A DNA stretch of 64,000 nucleotides from Planctomycetota bacterium (GTDB taxonomy: Bacteria > Planctomycetota > Planctomycetia > Pirellulales > Pirellulaceae). The DNA is taken from assembly GCA_016872775.1 (NCBI GenBank), contig VGZA01000018.1, forward strand, positions 1 through 64,000. Reading direction: 5' to 3'. Both the position numbers and the translations under genes were made by a program. Shown in pieces: positions 36,121 to 45,494 of the stretch (positions within the stretch are counted from its first letter, which is position 1; every line of letters starts with the position of its first letter). Under the pieces are notes generated by a model. That model had not been told where the DNA came from and made no database searches. It saw nothing but the letters and a program-made list of their open reading frames with translations.

Positions 36121-37878
36121 ATGCAAGGAACTCGATCGCGTCGCGGGGCAAAGGGGCTGTCCGGTCTCTGGGTCTGCTGGCTGTTCTGCTGGCAGATGTT
36201 GACTGGGGCGTCAGCGTTGGAGCCGATTCCGGAGCGACTGGTCGTACTTACCTTCGATGATTCGGCCAAGACCCATTTTACGAACGTCCGATCGTTGCTA
36301 TTGGAACTGGGGTTCGGTGCTACATTCTTTGTCACCGAAGGGTTCGATTTTCGCGAAAACAAAGGCGATTACATGACCTGGGAGGAGATCGCTCAACTGC
36401 ACCGTGACGGTTTTGAGATCGGCAACCATTCACGCGACCATCTGGCGATGACCGCGCAAAACCTGGCAGACTATGACGTACAACTCGCGGCGATCGACGA
36501 CGCATGCCAGCGTCATGGGATTCCTCGGCCCGTCAGTTTTGCTTATCCAGGCAATGCAATCGACCGCAACGCTCTGGCGGTGCTGCGCCGGCATGGCATT
36601 CGGTTTGCGCGACGCGGCGGAGCGCCGGAATTCGACTACAAGTCGGGAAGGGGAGTCGCCTACGAACCGAGGCTCGACGACCCACTGCTGATACCGTCGG
36701 CGGGAGATGCGCGACCGGACTGGACATTACAGGACCTGGAACGCGCGGTGTCGTTGGCACGTGGCGGACGTGTGGCGGTGCTTCAATTTCACGGCGTTCC
36801 GGATACGGCGCATGACTGGGTGACGACACCGTTGGGATTGTTCGAGCAGTACATGCGGTATCTCCAACGTTCTGGATTTCGTGTTATCGCAATGCGCGAT
36901 CTTGCCAGGTATGTGGATCCCGACATCCACCCGTCCGATCCCTGGGGCCCGATTGAAGACCGGCGCGAGCGGCTCGCTAACAGTCTGCCGTTGGAAGAGA
37001 TACGGGAGCCTCAAGGTGAGGCAGAAACGAGTTACTGGCTGCGGGTCATGGCCGATCACGGCTTTTCCAGGGTGGATATTCAGGCTGCAACCGGCTGGTC
37101 GATGGAGCGAATCGAGCGAGAACTTCGCAGTGCCGACGTTGTGTTGACCGGAACGACCGCCAATCGCGCCGATTCGATTCATGTCCTGCCGTACCCAGGC
37201 GGTCGCCATCCGCGCGCGGCCTTTCTGGACGGGGCGATTCGCCCGCAGCGGGAGACCAAGGTCAGCGTCTTTCCACCCTGGGACGATGGCGGATATGTCG
37301 TCGTTGATGTTCCCGAGGCGATCTGGATCGATGCCGTACCGAAGCGGCAACTCTTGTACCTGGCTCACACTCATATCCCGACGCTCTGGAGCAAGAACGG
37401 GCAGGCGATGGAACCGCTGGAATGGCAGCGAGGAGAACCGAACCGGCTGACGATGACGCGCACCTTGCCCAACCGGGTTCGGATCAACACGGTCGTGAGC
37501 TATGACCGTCAGTCACTGCGCATGGAACTGGAACTCCATAACGCAACGTCCCAGATGCTTACGGGTTTGGTCGTGCAGAATTGCGTGATGCTCGCGGCAG
37601 CCCGGGACTTCGCGTCAGTAGAGCCCAAACGGATCCGCATCGAAAAGTCACTGATCGCTTGCGGCAATGCCGATGGCAATCGCTGGGTGATCACTGGCTG
37701 GCGACCGACGGTCCGCACCTGGGCCAACCCACCTTGTCCCTGCATCCATTCCGATCCCCAGATTCCCGACTGCCCACCTGGCGAGTCGCGCAGCGTTTCT
37801 GGCTGGCTCTCCTTTTACCGCGGTGATGACATCGAAAGCGAACTCCAGCGGCTATCGGAACTCCGCTGGGCTCCCTGA
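36121..37878 (+). CDS. Secreted polysaccharide deacetylase (NodB domain) with large C-terminal region
   Basis: 585 aa. A ribosome site GGAGGAT precedes the ATG by 7 bases, and residues 1-33 form a signal peptide (GLWVCWLFCWQMLTGASA). The NodB domain (about 40-260) shows motif 1 VLTFDDSA with the catalytic Asp and metal Asp, motif 2 IGNHSRDH with metal His, motif 3 FAYPGN and motif 5 VAVLQFHGVPD. The last 300 residues include a jelly-roll or galactose-mutarotase-like segment that I cannot assign. It would deacetylate an N-acetyl or O-acetyl polysaccharide outside the cytoplasm. Confidence 0.87.
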   Translation: MQGTRSRRGAKGLSGLWVCWLFCWQMLTGASALEPIPERLVVLTFDDSAKTHFTNVRSLLLELGFGATFFVTEGFDFRENKGDYMTWEEIAQLHRDGFEIGNHSRDHLAMTAQNLADYDVQLAAIDDACQRHGIPRPVSFAYPGNAIDRNALAVLRRHGIRFARRGGAPEFDYKSGRGVAYEPRLDDPLLIPSAGDARPDWTLQDLERAVSLARGGRVAVLQFHGVPDTAHDWVTTPLGLFEQYMRYLQRSGFRVIAMRDLARYVDPDIHPSDPWGPIEDRRERLANSLPLEEIREPQGEAETSYWLRVMADHGFSRVDIQAATGWSMERIERELRSADVVLTGTTANRADSIHVLPYPGGRHPRAAFLDGAIRPQRETKVSVFPPWDDGGYVVVDVPEAIWIDAVPKRQLLYLAHTHIPTLWSKNGQAMEPLEWQRGEPNRLTMTRTLPNRVRINTVVSYDRQSLRMELELHNATSQMLTGLVVQNCVMLAAARDFASVEPKRIRIEKSLIACGNADGNRWVITGWRPTVRTWANPPCPCIHSDPQIPDCPPGESRSVSGWLSFYRGDDIESELQRLSELRWAP

Positions 37879-37975
37879 ACTTGCTTTCTTGCACGCTCGC
37901 GCTAATAACCATCTGTTCCGCAATCGGCTCTGTCACTCCGCGTTTCTCCGTGAACTCCGTGGTAATCTCCAGGAA

Positions 37976-38875
37976 CTAACCGTTGGTCGCGCACGGCGGG
38001 TTATCCGGATCGAGCAGCAGGGGAAAAAACGCGCCGCCCATCGGAGTTCCGGACGGGACGGGAGGAACTCCTTGCAAGAGCGACTCGTTGGAGTCCGAGA
38101 GTGTGCCGTCGCGGAACATGTTAACGACGACCGCTCGACGGGGGCGATCGGTCTTGTTCTCGTACGAACCATGGATCAGCAAGGGGTGGTGGAAAGCACA
38201 CTCGCCCGCCCGCAGTTCGATCGGAACCGGCTGGCGAAAACGGTCCCACTGCTCGTCGGACAGCACCTCGCGGATCGCCTCCATGTTGCCGGCGAGGCCG
38301 GTGATCGGCAGCAGATCCCAGCGATGGCTGCCCGGGATATACTGCAGGCAGCCGTTGTCGCGTTTGCTATCGTCGAGCCCGATCCAGCAGGTGAGATGTC
38401 CCAAAGGTTTCGTCCGCGTCCAGTAAGAATAGTCCTGGTGCCAGGCGACCACTCCGCCATGCCGGGCCGGTTTGCAGAACAGTTGATCGTGCCAGAAACG
38501 CACTCGGCCCCCCAGCAGTTGCGAAGCCGGCATCGTCAGCCGCGGCGCCCAGAGGATGTCGTGGAAGCCTGGCGTGATCCGCCAGGCGCCCAGAGCGTGA
38601 AACAGCACATGATCCGGATTGTTCGATTCGTTGGAGTGATATTCATACCAGAGTTCGCGACCGGCGTGGTCGGGGTTGAAGAGCGGTGCTAGTTCCTCGC
38701 GCAGCTGACCGATCTGGAGGTCGTCGAGAATCCGGATGCCGGTGACATAACCATGCTCGTGGTAAAACGCCACCTGTGCGTCGGTGAGCCTCATCGAATC
38801 CCACTCGCCCCGATCGCGCGGCAGTGAAAACGTGGTCCCGACAAATCCTTGCCGTTGCGACAAGTCCGCTGTCAT
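37976..38875 (-). CDS. Phytanoyl-CoA dioxygenase family protein
   Basis: Fe(II)/2-oxoglutarate-dependent oxygenase, 299 aa. The start at 38875 is chosen because a strong AAGGAGG site lies at 38884-38890; the frame is open to 38974. The iron facial triad is visible as WHQDYSYWT (His-x-Asp) and the distal His in LIHGSYENKTDRPRRA, with the 2-oxoglutarate-binding Arg following. N-terminal TDAQVAFYHEHGYVTG is standard for the family. The substrate is unknown; no related pathway genes are adjacent. Confidence 0.9.
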   Translation of the reverse strand: MTADLSQRQGFVGTTFSLPRDRGEWDSMRLTDAQVAFYHEHGYVTGIRILDDLQIGQLREELAPLFNPDHAGRELWYEYHSNESNNPDHVLFHALGAWRITPGFHDILWAPRLTMPASQLLGGRVRFWHDQLFCKPARHGGVVAWHQDYSYWTRTKPLGHLTCWIGLDDSKRDNGCLQYIPGSHRWDLLPITGLAGNMEAIREVLSDEQWDRFRQPVPIELRAGECAFHHPLLIHGSYENKTDRPRRAVVVNMFRDGTLSDSNESLLQGVPPVPSGTPMGGAFFPLLLDPDNPPCATNG

Positions 38876-39138
38876 CTGCAGGTCCTCCTTCGGCGCGTAG
38901 TGGATGCTCGACGTCTGCCGTTCGCCATCCTCAGCGCATCCGTCCTGTTGCACCCCAAGCGTCGGTAGATTCAACGATCGTCAAGGCACCTAGTATCGTA
39001 TCACCGGTCGGGATGGCGCAAAATGGGAGCGGTCATGCGATCATACCGGAGGCCGCGTGCCACCGCTCCTGGATCCGCACCGTCATTGGGAAGTGTCGAG
39101 AAGTTGGTGCGAGGCGCGTCCTGCGATTTAGGTTGGCA

Positions 39139-39290
39139 ATGCCAGAAGATTGTTATTCGTTCCAAGCCGTCTCCGTCGAGGAATTGTACGCCCAACTCGC
39201 CGCCAGCCGTCCGAGTGGGCTGACCGACGCGGAAGCGGACGAGCGTCGGTGACTTACGGGCCGAAATCAACTTGCGCCGCGGCACCGCGG
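39139..39290 (+). pseudogene. Remnant of a P-type cation ATPase N-terminus
   Basis: From ATG 39139 the frame reads MPEDCYSFQAVSVEELYAQL and on to SGLTDAEADERR, the usual start of a cation-transporting P-type ATPase N-domain. It is then cut by TGA at 39250, after which the same frame goes on with LTGRNQLAP, the expected (Y)GxNQL continuation. Nothing of the remaining ATPase is found downstream, so this is a short decayed fragment. The gap 38876-39415 holds no other supportable gene. Confidence 0.5.
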
Positions 39291-39415
39291 TCTTTGCCCG
39301 TACGACCCCCGAGCCCGATTTGATGCGGCGTCCGCCGCGACTGCGCGACGCGCGCCTGCGCGATCTGGCTCACAAGCGGCTATCGGGAAGATTGCGTCGA
39401 GTTTCGGGATGACCT

Positions 39416-40015
39416 TCACTGGTCGCGCGAAGCCGGGTTCGTACCCAGTTCGCGGTACTGGGGATCGGCCAGGCCAAAAGCGTCGGCGACGCGGTTGAAA
39501 AATGCAAACATCGCCACGACATAGACCGCTTCCGCCAACTGCGCGTCGGTCCACCCGCAGTCCCGCAGGCGCTGAAGGTCTTCGGCCGCAATTTGATGCG
39601 GTTGAAGTGTCAGCTTGCGAGCGAACTCGAGCAGTGCGTGTTCGGCCGAGGCGAGTTGGGCGTGATCGAGGTCCGCTCGGGCTATGGCGTCGACCAGCTG
39701 GGTGTCGGGTTCCTGCAACTGCAGGAAATAGGCATGCGAACCGGTTCAGTAGGGGCAGCGGTTGAGACCCGAAACAAACGTTGCCAGCATTTCCTTGATA
39801 CGTCGCGTCAAATGGCCATCACGAAAATGAACGCGATCGCTGAAGTCGATGACGCAACGCAGGAAATCGGGCCGCTGGCCAAAACATTTGAGTATGTCGG
39901 GGATCAGCCGGCGGCCCGGGTTGCGTTGACGCCATTCGTCATAGACCGCCGCCAGTTCGCCTTCGGCCTCCGATTCCGAATACCATTGCAGGAACGGCCT
40001 GGACGGATCCGGCAT
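39416..40015 (-). CDS. AhpD-like peroxidase-related protein with predicted selenocysteine (CxxU)
   Basis: Carboxymuconolactone-decarboxylase/AhpD-fold protein, 199 codons. The first 89 codons end in GLNRCPY, an in-frame TGA follows at 39748-39746, and the same frame then continues THGS-like as TGSHAYFLQ through LEFARKLTLQPHQIA, GWTDAQLAEAVYVVAMFAFFNRVADAFG to a TGA stop at 39416. Together they align as one family member with active site C87-P-Y-x90-xxx-H94, where position 90 is normally Cys. A perfect stem-loop with a G in the loop follows the TGA. The simplest reading is selenocysteine at residue 90; a nonsense mutation is the alternative. The ATG is one base after the stop of the upstream CRTAC1 gene (TGACATG), so it is coupled into that operon. 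No selA/B/C/D gene is in the window. Confidence 0.75.
39710..39727 (-). promoter_or_regulatory. Candidate bacterial SECIS element
   Basis: On the coding (minus) strand the RNA reads UUCCUGC-AGUU-GCAGGAA: a perfect 7-base stem and a 4-base loop with G at its second place followed by U. The loop begins 25 bases after the TGA, inside the 16-37 base range reported for bacterial SECIS elements. This is what SelB needs to decode UGA as selenocysteine. Confidence 0.65.
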
Positions 40016-40016
40016 G

Positions 40017-41927
40017 TCAATTCGCCTCGCGCGGTTGCTCGATCACGTGCAGCTTGTCCACTTCCAGACCACCCAATTCCTGCTGCTGTCCTCCAGGCCA
40101 GCGGACAATGACTTTGTCGACCGACATCGATTCGCCAAGTCCGAACGTCAAAGGCAGTTCGGAGTGGGAGAGATAGCTGCGGCAGGGATTGACATACCGA
40201 GGCAATATCTGGTCGCCGACGTGGACATCGACGGACGCTCCGATCGCGTCGCGGTTACTGGTAGTGCCGATCAGCTTGATCCGCAGCCAATGACGATTCA
40301 GTGCGGTTTCGTTGCGCAGCAAGCGAGGTACGGATCCACTTCCCGCAATCAACAGGTCGAGGTCACCGTCGTTGTCGATATCGGCAAACGCCGAACCGCG
40401 TCCGACCATGGGCGCGGCAAGGTCGGCGCCGCAATTGGATGGGGGAACGTTTAGAAACTCCGGCTTGCTGCGTGGTCCACAATTCCAGTACAAGCGCGGC
40501 GGCTGTTCGTAGTGCTGCGTCTCCTGCACAGTATTGATGTTGTCGTTCAGGTGCCCGTTGGCCGCCAGCAGGTCGAGTCGACCGTCGAGGTCCACATCGA
40601 CGAAGAGAACGCCGAACGTCAGGTACAATCGGGTCGCGGGCCCCAGGCCGGTGGCGGTGGCGGCATCGAAGAAATGCAGGGGTGACTTCGGCGACATGTA
40701 GAACGCCGTCATTTCGTTAGCGAAATTGCCGATCGCAATCGTCCAACAGCCGTCGTTACGTGGGCGGGCCACGTCGATTCCCATCGCTCCCCGCGCATCG
40801 CCGCGACCGTCATAGGCGATGCCGGCGTCGCTGGCGATCTCCCGGAACTTGCCATTGCCCAGGTTGTGAAACAGAAAATTCTGGACCGTGTCGTTGGCGA
40901 CGACCAGGTCGATAAATCCGTCGTTGTCCAGATCGGCCGGTACGACACCCATCGTCTTGGCCACGGGGACGCCGGTATCGGGATGTCGGACCTGCAAACC
41001 GCTCTGCTCGCTAACGTCAGTGAATCGGGGACCGTCGTTGCGATACAGGTAAGGAAAAGTACCTCGGAACATCAGCGGCGGACCGTACGATCGGGTCTTG
41101 CCGTCCAGCGTCGTATGGATCGAGAGATCGATTTCACGGGACCATTGAATGTAGTTGCCCACGAATAGATCCAGATCGCCGTCGTTATCGAAATCAAACC
41201 AGCAGCAACTTGTTCCCCACTGGTCGTCCGCACCGGCGACTCCCATTTCCTCGGTCACGTCGCGAAAACGGCCGCGTTCATTATGGAACAGATAGTCTTT
41301 TCCGACGGCCGACACGAACAAATCGACGAAACCGTCGTTGTCGTAGTCTCCCACCGCCATGCCCATCCCATACATCGTGAGATTAAGTCCGGCCTGCGCC
41401 GTGACCTCGCTGAAATTGCCTAGTCCATCGTTCGCGAACAATGCCAGGGTCGGCTGTGGATCGACCGGCACGTTGGTCCAGGGCCAATCGCATCCGTTAA
41501 TCAACAGGATATCCGTATCACCATCATTGTCGTAATCCAGAAACGCGCAGCCGCCTCCCATCGTTTCCGGCATCAGCTTTTCACCACGCGCGCCGGTAAA
41601 GTGAGTGAACCGCAGCCCGCTTTCCTCGGTGATATCGGTGAATTTCATTCTAGGGATCTCAATCCGGCTGGTGTCGCGACTGACCGGCGCCTTGAGCTCC
41701 GATTGCTGGGTGATCACCGGGGGGGCGGGTCGCTTGAAATACCAGATCGCGACCGCGACGACCGCGACCAACGTCAGGATCGCGCCCAGGGAACTCCAGA
41801 ACGCGATGCCGATCACCGCATCGTCCTGGCGTTCCTCTTCGGCGTCTCGATTCTGCTCCGAATCAGGTTCGAATTCCTGAGCCGCCGCGGAATGGCGGGT
41901 ACGTTGCGTTTCCGTTTTGCGGCTCAA
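40017..41927 (-). CDS. CRTAC1 family FG-GAP/VCBS and ASPIC/UnbV protein
   Basis: 636 aa. One membrane helix near residues 42-66 (FWSSLGAILTLVAVVAVAIW) anchors a periplasmic body. Seven or so FG-GAP/VCBS repeats are visible by their DYDNDGDTDILL, DYDNDGFVDLFV, DFDNDGDLDLFV, DLDNDGFIDLVV, DVDLDGRLDLLA and DIDNDGDLDLLI calcium-binding loops, followed by the ASPIC/UnbV domain (HWLRIKLIGTTSNRDAIGASVDVHVGD). Such proteins likely form calcium-stabilised propellers at the surface; an enzymatic role is unproven. It overlaps the cytochrome gene upstream by 4 bases and leads into the AhpD-like gene after 1 base. Confidence 0.92.
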   Translation of the reverse strand: MSRKTETQRTRHSAAAQEFEPDSEQNRDAEEERQDDAVIGIAFWSSLGAILTLVAVVAVAIWYFKRPAPPVITQQSELKAPVSRDTSRIEIPRMKFTDITEESGLRFTHFTGARGEKLMPETMGGGCAFLDYDNDGDTDILLINGCDWPWTNVPVDPQPTLALFANDGLGNFSEVTAQAGLNLTMYGMGMAVGDYDNDGFVDLFVSAVGKDYLFHNERGRFRDVTEEMGVAGADDQWGTSCCWFDFDNDGDLDLFVGNYIQWSREIDLSIHTTLDGKTRSYGPPLMFRGTFPYLYRNDGPRFTDVSEQSGLQVRHPDTGVPVAKTMGVVPADLDNDGFIDLVVANDTVQNFLFHNLGNGKFREIASDAGIAYDGRGDARGAMGIDVARPRNDGCWTIAIGNFANEMTAFYMSPKSPLHFFDAATATGLGPATRLYLTFGVLFVDVDLDGRLDLLAANGHLNDNINTVQETQHYEQPPRLYWNCGPRSKPEFLNVPPSNCGADLAAPMVGRGSAFADIDNDGDLDLLIAGSGSVPRLLRNETALNRHWLRIKLIGTTSNRDAIGASVDVHVGDQILPRYVNPCRSYLSHSELPLTFGLGESMSVDKVIVRWPGGQQQELGGLEVDKLHVIEQPREAN

Positions 41928-44809
41928 TCTCCACCTCCGACAGGTGCTGGTTTACGGTCATCTTCCGGATTCTGCGGCAGTCCCGGCGCTCCCGGACGGT
42001 GCAGCGGATAAATCACTAACGGCTCCGCGGCCACGTTCGCGGCCGGGTACTTCTGTCGCGCCAAGGCGATCGCGCGATCCCGCGCATTATCGTCCGGTTT
42101 GTACCGTTCGTGTAACTCACGGTGCCGGGCGCTCTGCTGCGAATCGTCCAATTCACGATAGAGCAGGTGTAGATTGTAATGTGCCGTGACATTTTCCGAA
42201 TCGATTTTCAGCGTGCGCTGAAACTGTTCCGCCGCCTGCCGCAACAAGACTTCCCGCTGTCCACGTTCGTCGTCCCCTGAAAACTGTTTGGCCCGCTCGA
42301 ACAGAGTGATTCCGAGTTCATTGATCACTTCGTAGTCCAGGCTGAAGTCGAATTTGCGTTTGCCCATTTCGGCGGTGTGATCTTCGAGCACAGCGCGGAA
42401 ATTCGCTTCGGCCGCTTCCAAGTCTCCGGTCTGACGATTCAGCAGTCCGCTGAGCCAGGAGATGGTCCAGGGCGGCGCGGCCGGGTCCCGAAACGAAGCG
42501 GCGCGGCGGATGGCGTCTGCGGCCTTGTCGACCTCACCCTCAATGTTCAAAATCCGCGCGAGATTCAAGGGACCGTCGTACCGTCCCAATTGCTCGACCC
42601 GTTCAAACGCCGCGGCCGCCTGGCGGATTTCACCCTTCGGTCCACCCTGGCCCTCGAGGAACAACCCGATTCCGTAGTCATTCCAGCGTTGCCACTCGGG
42701 TATTTCCGGCGTCGGGTTATCGACCGAATGATTCAACCCTTCGATCGGGAACAGAACGCGGTCCGCAGCCAGGGTAGTGATCGGCAGGCGATTGACATAC
42801 TCCCGGTCGGGTTCCGCGTCGCGAATCGGCTGCTTGCGCTCGGCTGCCGACTTGTTCACGAACTGCATGTACTCCTGGTCGAACTTCCGGTACTGAAGTT
42901 TGACCTCCACCGTGAGCGGTTCGGAGAGATCCTCGGGAACGCGCAGATCGAGATGGGCGACCTGGGCCGCTCCCGGTGGTATCTGATGGTTATACAGCGG
43001 CACGAAAATATCTTGCGGGTTGCGGCGGTTGATGCGGTTACCGTCGCGGTCGAGCATGAACACATTGACAAAGTGCGTCCAGGGATCGACCGCTCCTCGC
43101 TCGTCCATTCCACCCAATCGGCCAATGACCCGCTCGCCCGCCTTGACGGTGACGTCCAGCCAGAGTTCGTTGGAATCGACGGTGCCTTGCGTCAGGGGAT
43201 GGCCGACTTTCAACGTCCGGATGACCGCCTCGATCAGATAGCGTGCCCCGGGTCGCAGCGCCGGAACGTGGGGCCGCAACGGCGCGGTCAATGTGCCGTC
43301 GATCGTACCGCCTTCTTTGACCCCCAGGATATCGAGCCGCACAACGTTCTTGAGAAATTCCTGATGGCGTCGGACCGTGGCCTCGTCATTCAACAGGTAA
43401 GGGATTCCGGTGTTGGCGGCGGGGAATAGATGGTCGTGGACGGTCAGTTTTCCGGTACCATCAAAGTCTTTGGCGCCGAAATCGTTCGATTCAGCCAGGG
43501 GCATATGGCACTGCGAGCAATTCGTCTTCGCCTGTTCCGGGTAATAAAAGCTGCGTGCGCCGTGCCCTGAGACACCGCTCAACAAATACGAGTCGTAGTG
43601 ATTCTGGCCGCGGAGGAACTCCTTGTAATGATTCAATTCCTTCGGCAGGGAAACCTTGTGGCAAGTGGAGCAGAACTCGGCCGATTTGTGAAAATCCTTC
43701 AGAAATGTCCTTTTGTGGAAAGCCGGTTTGGCCTTGATCATCTGGTTGTTAATGTACTGCAGCAGCGGGTTGGTGCTGGTCGCGAAAGGATAATGTTCAG
43801 GGTGTTCGAGCGTGTAGTCGCCATTGCCGACCGTCGAATTCACGGAGGTCATCGCGTGACAGACCGTGCAGGTGATGCCGGCCTTTGCGGTGACGTCGTT
43901 TTCAACGTCGTACTCCGGGTTGTCAAACCCGCCGGTCAGGAATGGCACCGGGTCGTGGCAACCCGCGCACCACCGCGATGCCTTCACGTTCCCGTCACGT
44001 TTCAGGGCGACCTGCCGCGTTTCCAGAACGCTGGCGAGATACGCCGGATTGTTGAACGAGCTGAACCGGTGGGCGCTGTGGAACCAGCCACTATAGACAT
44101 CTTCGTGGCACTTCTTGCAGTAGTCATCCATCATCAGTACGTCGGCAGGGACGAAATTCCCGTTGGACGTGCGCGCCAGCGACGGTTCGAAGTACTTCAT
44201 GCCCTCGGCGGAGCGGCGGGCGTTGCTGAGCCGCGGGTCATGCATCTTCATCGCGATCATGCCGGCGACGACCAGCCCGACGATGGCCGCGAACGACACC
44301 CCCAATCGCCACCGAATGCGCTGACCGGCAAGCCGGTGCAGCCAGTACAGCCAGACCGCCAAAAACGGGCTGATTACATGCGCCCAATAGACCAGGCTGC
44401 GCATCCAGTCGACCTGCAGTTGGAAACCTCCGAATTGGACCAACCCCAGGCCGGACAGCAGCACCACGATCGAAATCACGAAAAGCGCATAGCCGATCCG
44501 AATCGCTCGCTTGTTCTTGCGTTGGCGCGACGTGATCAGGTGAATCGTGCCGAACAGGACAAACGGCGTTATCAGCAACAGGCCGAGTCCCAGATGAAAC
44601 AGAAACATAACTTGATAAAACTGGTCCTGGAGCGATTGGCGGGACAGCCATTCCGCGGCGGTGATGCCGCCCAGGTACGCGGAGTTGGCGACCAGCATCG
44701 CGACTAGCGCGAAGACGAGGTAAAGAAGAATCCGCAGGCGGGGTCCGACAGCCGGTGTATACGTTCGGGCTCGTCCGATCCGCGCGGTCGACGGGGACGT
44801 AGAGTTCAT
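41924..44809 (-). CDS. Membrane multiheme cytochrome c with TPR domain (961 aa)
   Basis: N-terminal half-dozen hydrophobic helices between residues 26 and 188 (e.g. ILLYLVFALVAMLVA, FLFHLGLGLLLITPFVLFG), then a cytochrome c554-like domain with five CxxCH haem sites: C231-H235, C281-H285, C314-H318, C380-H384 and C431-H435. Residues about 520-700 form a beta-rich part and the C-terminus is tetratricopeptide repeats (LAAAEANFRAVLEDH-type helices). It should sit in the inner membrane with hemes outside, moving electrons to or from a surface partner; direction is unknown. The 4-base overlap with the CRTAC1 gene and the next gene's 1-base gap place it in an operon with the selenoprotein. Confidence 0.88.
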   Translation of the reverse strand: MNSTSPSTARIGRARTYTPAVGPRLRILLYLVFALVAMLVANSAYLGGITAAEWLSRQSLQDQFYQVMFLFHLGLGLLLITPFVLFGTIHLITSRQRKNKRAIRIGYALFVISIVVLLSGLGLVQFGGFQLQVDWMRSLVYWAHVISPFLAVWLYWLHRLAGQRIRWRLGVSFAAIVGLVVAGMIAMKMHDPRLSNARRSAEGMKYFEPSLARTSNGNFVPADVLMMDDYCKKCHEDVYSGWFHSAHRFSSFNNPAYLASVLETRQVALKRDGNVKASRWCAGCHDPVPFLTGGFDNPEYDVENDVTAKAGITCTVCHAMTSVNSTVGNGDYTLEHPEHYPFATSTNPLLQYINNQMIKAKPAFHKRTFLKDFHKSAEFCSTCHKVSLPKELNHYKEFLRGQNHYDSYLLSGVSGHGARSFYYPEQAKTNCSQCHMPLAESNDFGAKDFDGTGKLTVHDHLFPAANTGIPYLLNDEATVRRHQEFLKNVVRLDILGVKEGGTIDGTLTAPLRPHVPALRPGARYLIEAVIRTLKVGHPLTQGTVDSNELWLDVTVKAGERVIGRLGGMDERGAVDPWTHFVNVFMLDRDGNRINRRNPQDIFVPLYNHQIPPGAAQVAHLDLRVPEDLSEPLTVEVKLQYRKFDQEYMQFVNKSAAERKQPIRDAEPDREYVNRLPITTLAADRVLFPIEGLNHSVDNPTPEIPEWQRWNDYGIGLFLEGQGGPKGEIRQAAAAFERVEQLGRYDGPLNLARILNIEGEVDKAADAIRRAASFRDPAAPPWTISWLSGLLNRQTGDLEAAEANFRAVLEDHTAEMGKRKFDFSLDYEVINELGITLFERAKQFSGDDERGQREVLLRQAAEQFQRTLKIDSENVTAHYNLHLLYRELDDSQQSARHRELHERYKPDDNARDRAIALARQKYPAANVAAEPLVIYPLHRPGAPGLPQNPEDDRKPAPVGGGD

Positions 44810-44968
44810 GACGCGATTTCCTGGTGAGCGGGCGGTTCGTTGAGAATGGAACGCGACCCGGGCCGCTCATGAATGGAGCCGAACGTTGAAAAGTCCGCTC
44901 GTTCGTGGCGCGTCCCGGAGTGTAGCGGAGCGGTCCGGCGGACAGACGTTGGTTCGCCGGAGCGATCG

Positions 44969-45436
44969 CTACTTTGGCGGCCGTTCCAGGCGTCGCAGAT
45001 GGGCACTCGTTTCGGAAAAGTCGGGAATCGCCCAGCGGGCCGAGGCCCGATCCCGTTGTGAAACGACGTCCAATGCAAGTAAGGCGAACTGATCGGTGAT
45101 TTTTTCAGCGCCCCACGGCGTCGTTCCGTCAGGCGCGGAGGGCTTCGACTGGCATTGCGGGCCATTGCAAGGCAGGCGCGGCACACTCGACTTATATGCG
45201 TCGATGCCGAGTAGTCCCGCTCGGGTCCGCAGCAGCAACGAACCGCCCGGTTCGGCGGCCTCGGAATTCTCCCCGTTTGGCGGGATGTACGTGTGAAAAT
45301 CGCCACAACCGGCGTTCGCTTTCGGTGAGAAGCACGCCAGCAAGAATCCCAAGAACACCGCGGTCGCTATCGACGACATCGCTGCGCGAACCGGTCCAGT
45401 TCGCCGCAGAGATCGTTCTGAAAGCATGGACCACAT
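44969..45436 (-). CDS. Small secreted Cys-containing protein, function unknown
   Basis: 155 aa. A second in-frame ATG at 45427 is equally possible. A signal peptide is clear (ATAVFLGFLLACFSPKANA), followed by GCGDFHTYIPP and later LPCNGPQCQS, a Cys pattern also found in other small planctomycete secreted proteins. A WAIPDF motif closes the chain. No family name can be given. It lies in the minus-strand cluster between the large UnbV protein and the multiheme cytochrome, with gaps of 58 and 159 bases, so joint transcription is likely but not certain. Confidence 0.6.
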   Translation of the reverse strand: MWSMLSERSLRRTGPVRAAMSSIATAVFLGFLLACFSPKANAGCGDFHTYIPPNGENSEAAEPGGSLLLRTRAGLLGIDAYKSSVPRLPCNGPQCQSKPSAPDGTTPWGAEKITDQFALLALDVVSQRDRASARWAIPDFSETSAHLRRLERPPK

Positions 45437-45494
45437 AACTTAAAGGCTAACAGGGTTTTGCGTGAATCAGTTTTTCTATAATAACCGTCCGCGG

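Noticed and set aside
39250-39252. Second possible UGA-selenocysteine in the ATPase fragment
   Set aside because: No selenocysteine is known at this place in P-type ATPases, the frame soon loses similarity, and no stem-loop of the right kind follows.
39746-40015. Short 89-residue protein ending at the TGA
   Set aside because: It would be only the front half of an AhpD fold, while the same frame continues with the conserved rest; reading through as selenocysteine explains more.
41861-41880. GGTTCGAATTCC resembling a tRNA T-arm
   Set aside because: It lies within the CRTAC1 coding frame and has no surrounding cloverleaf.
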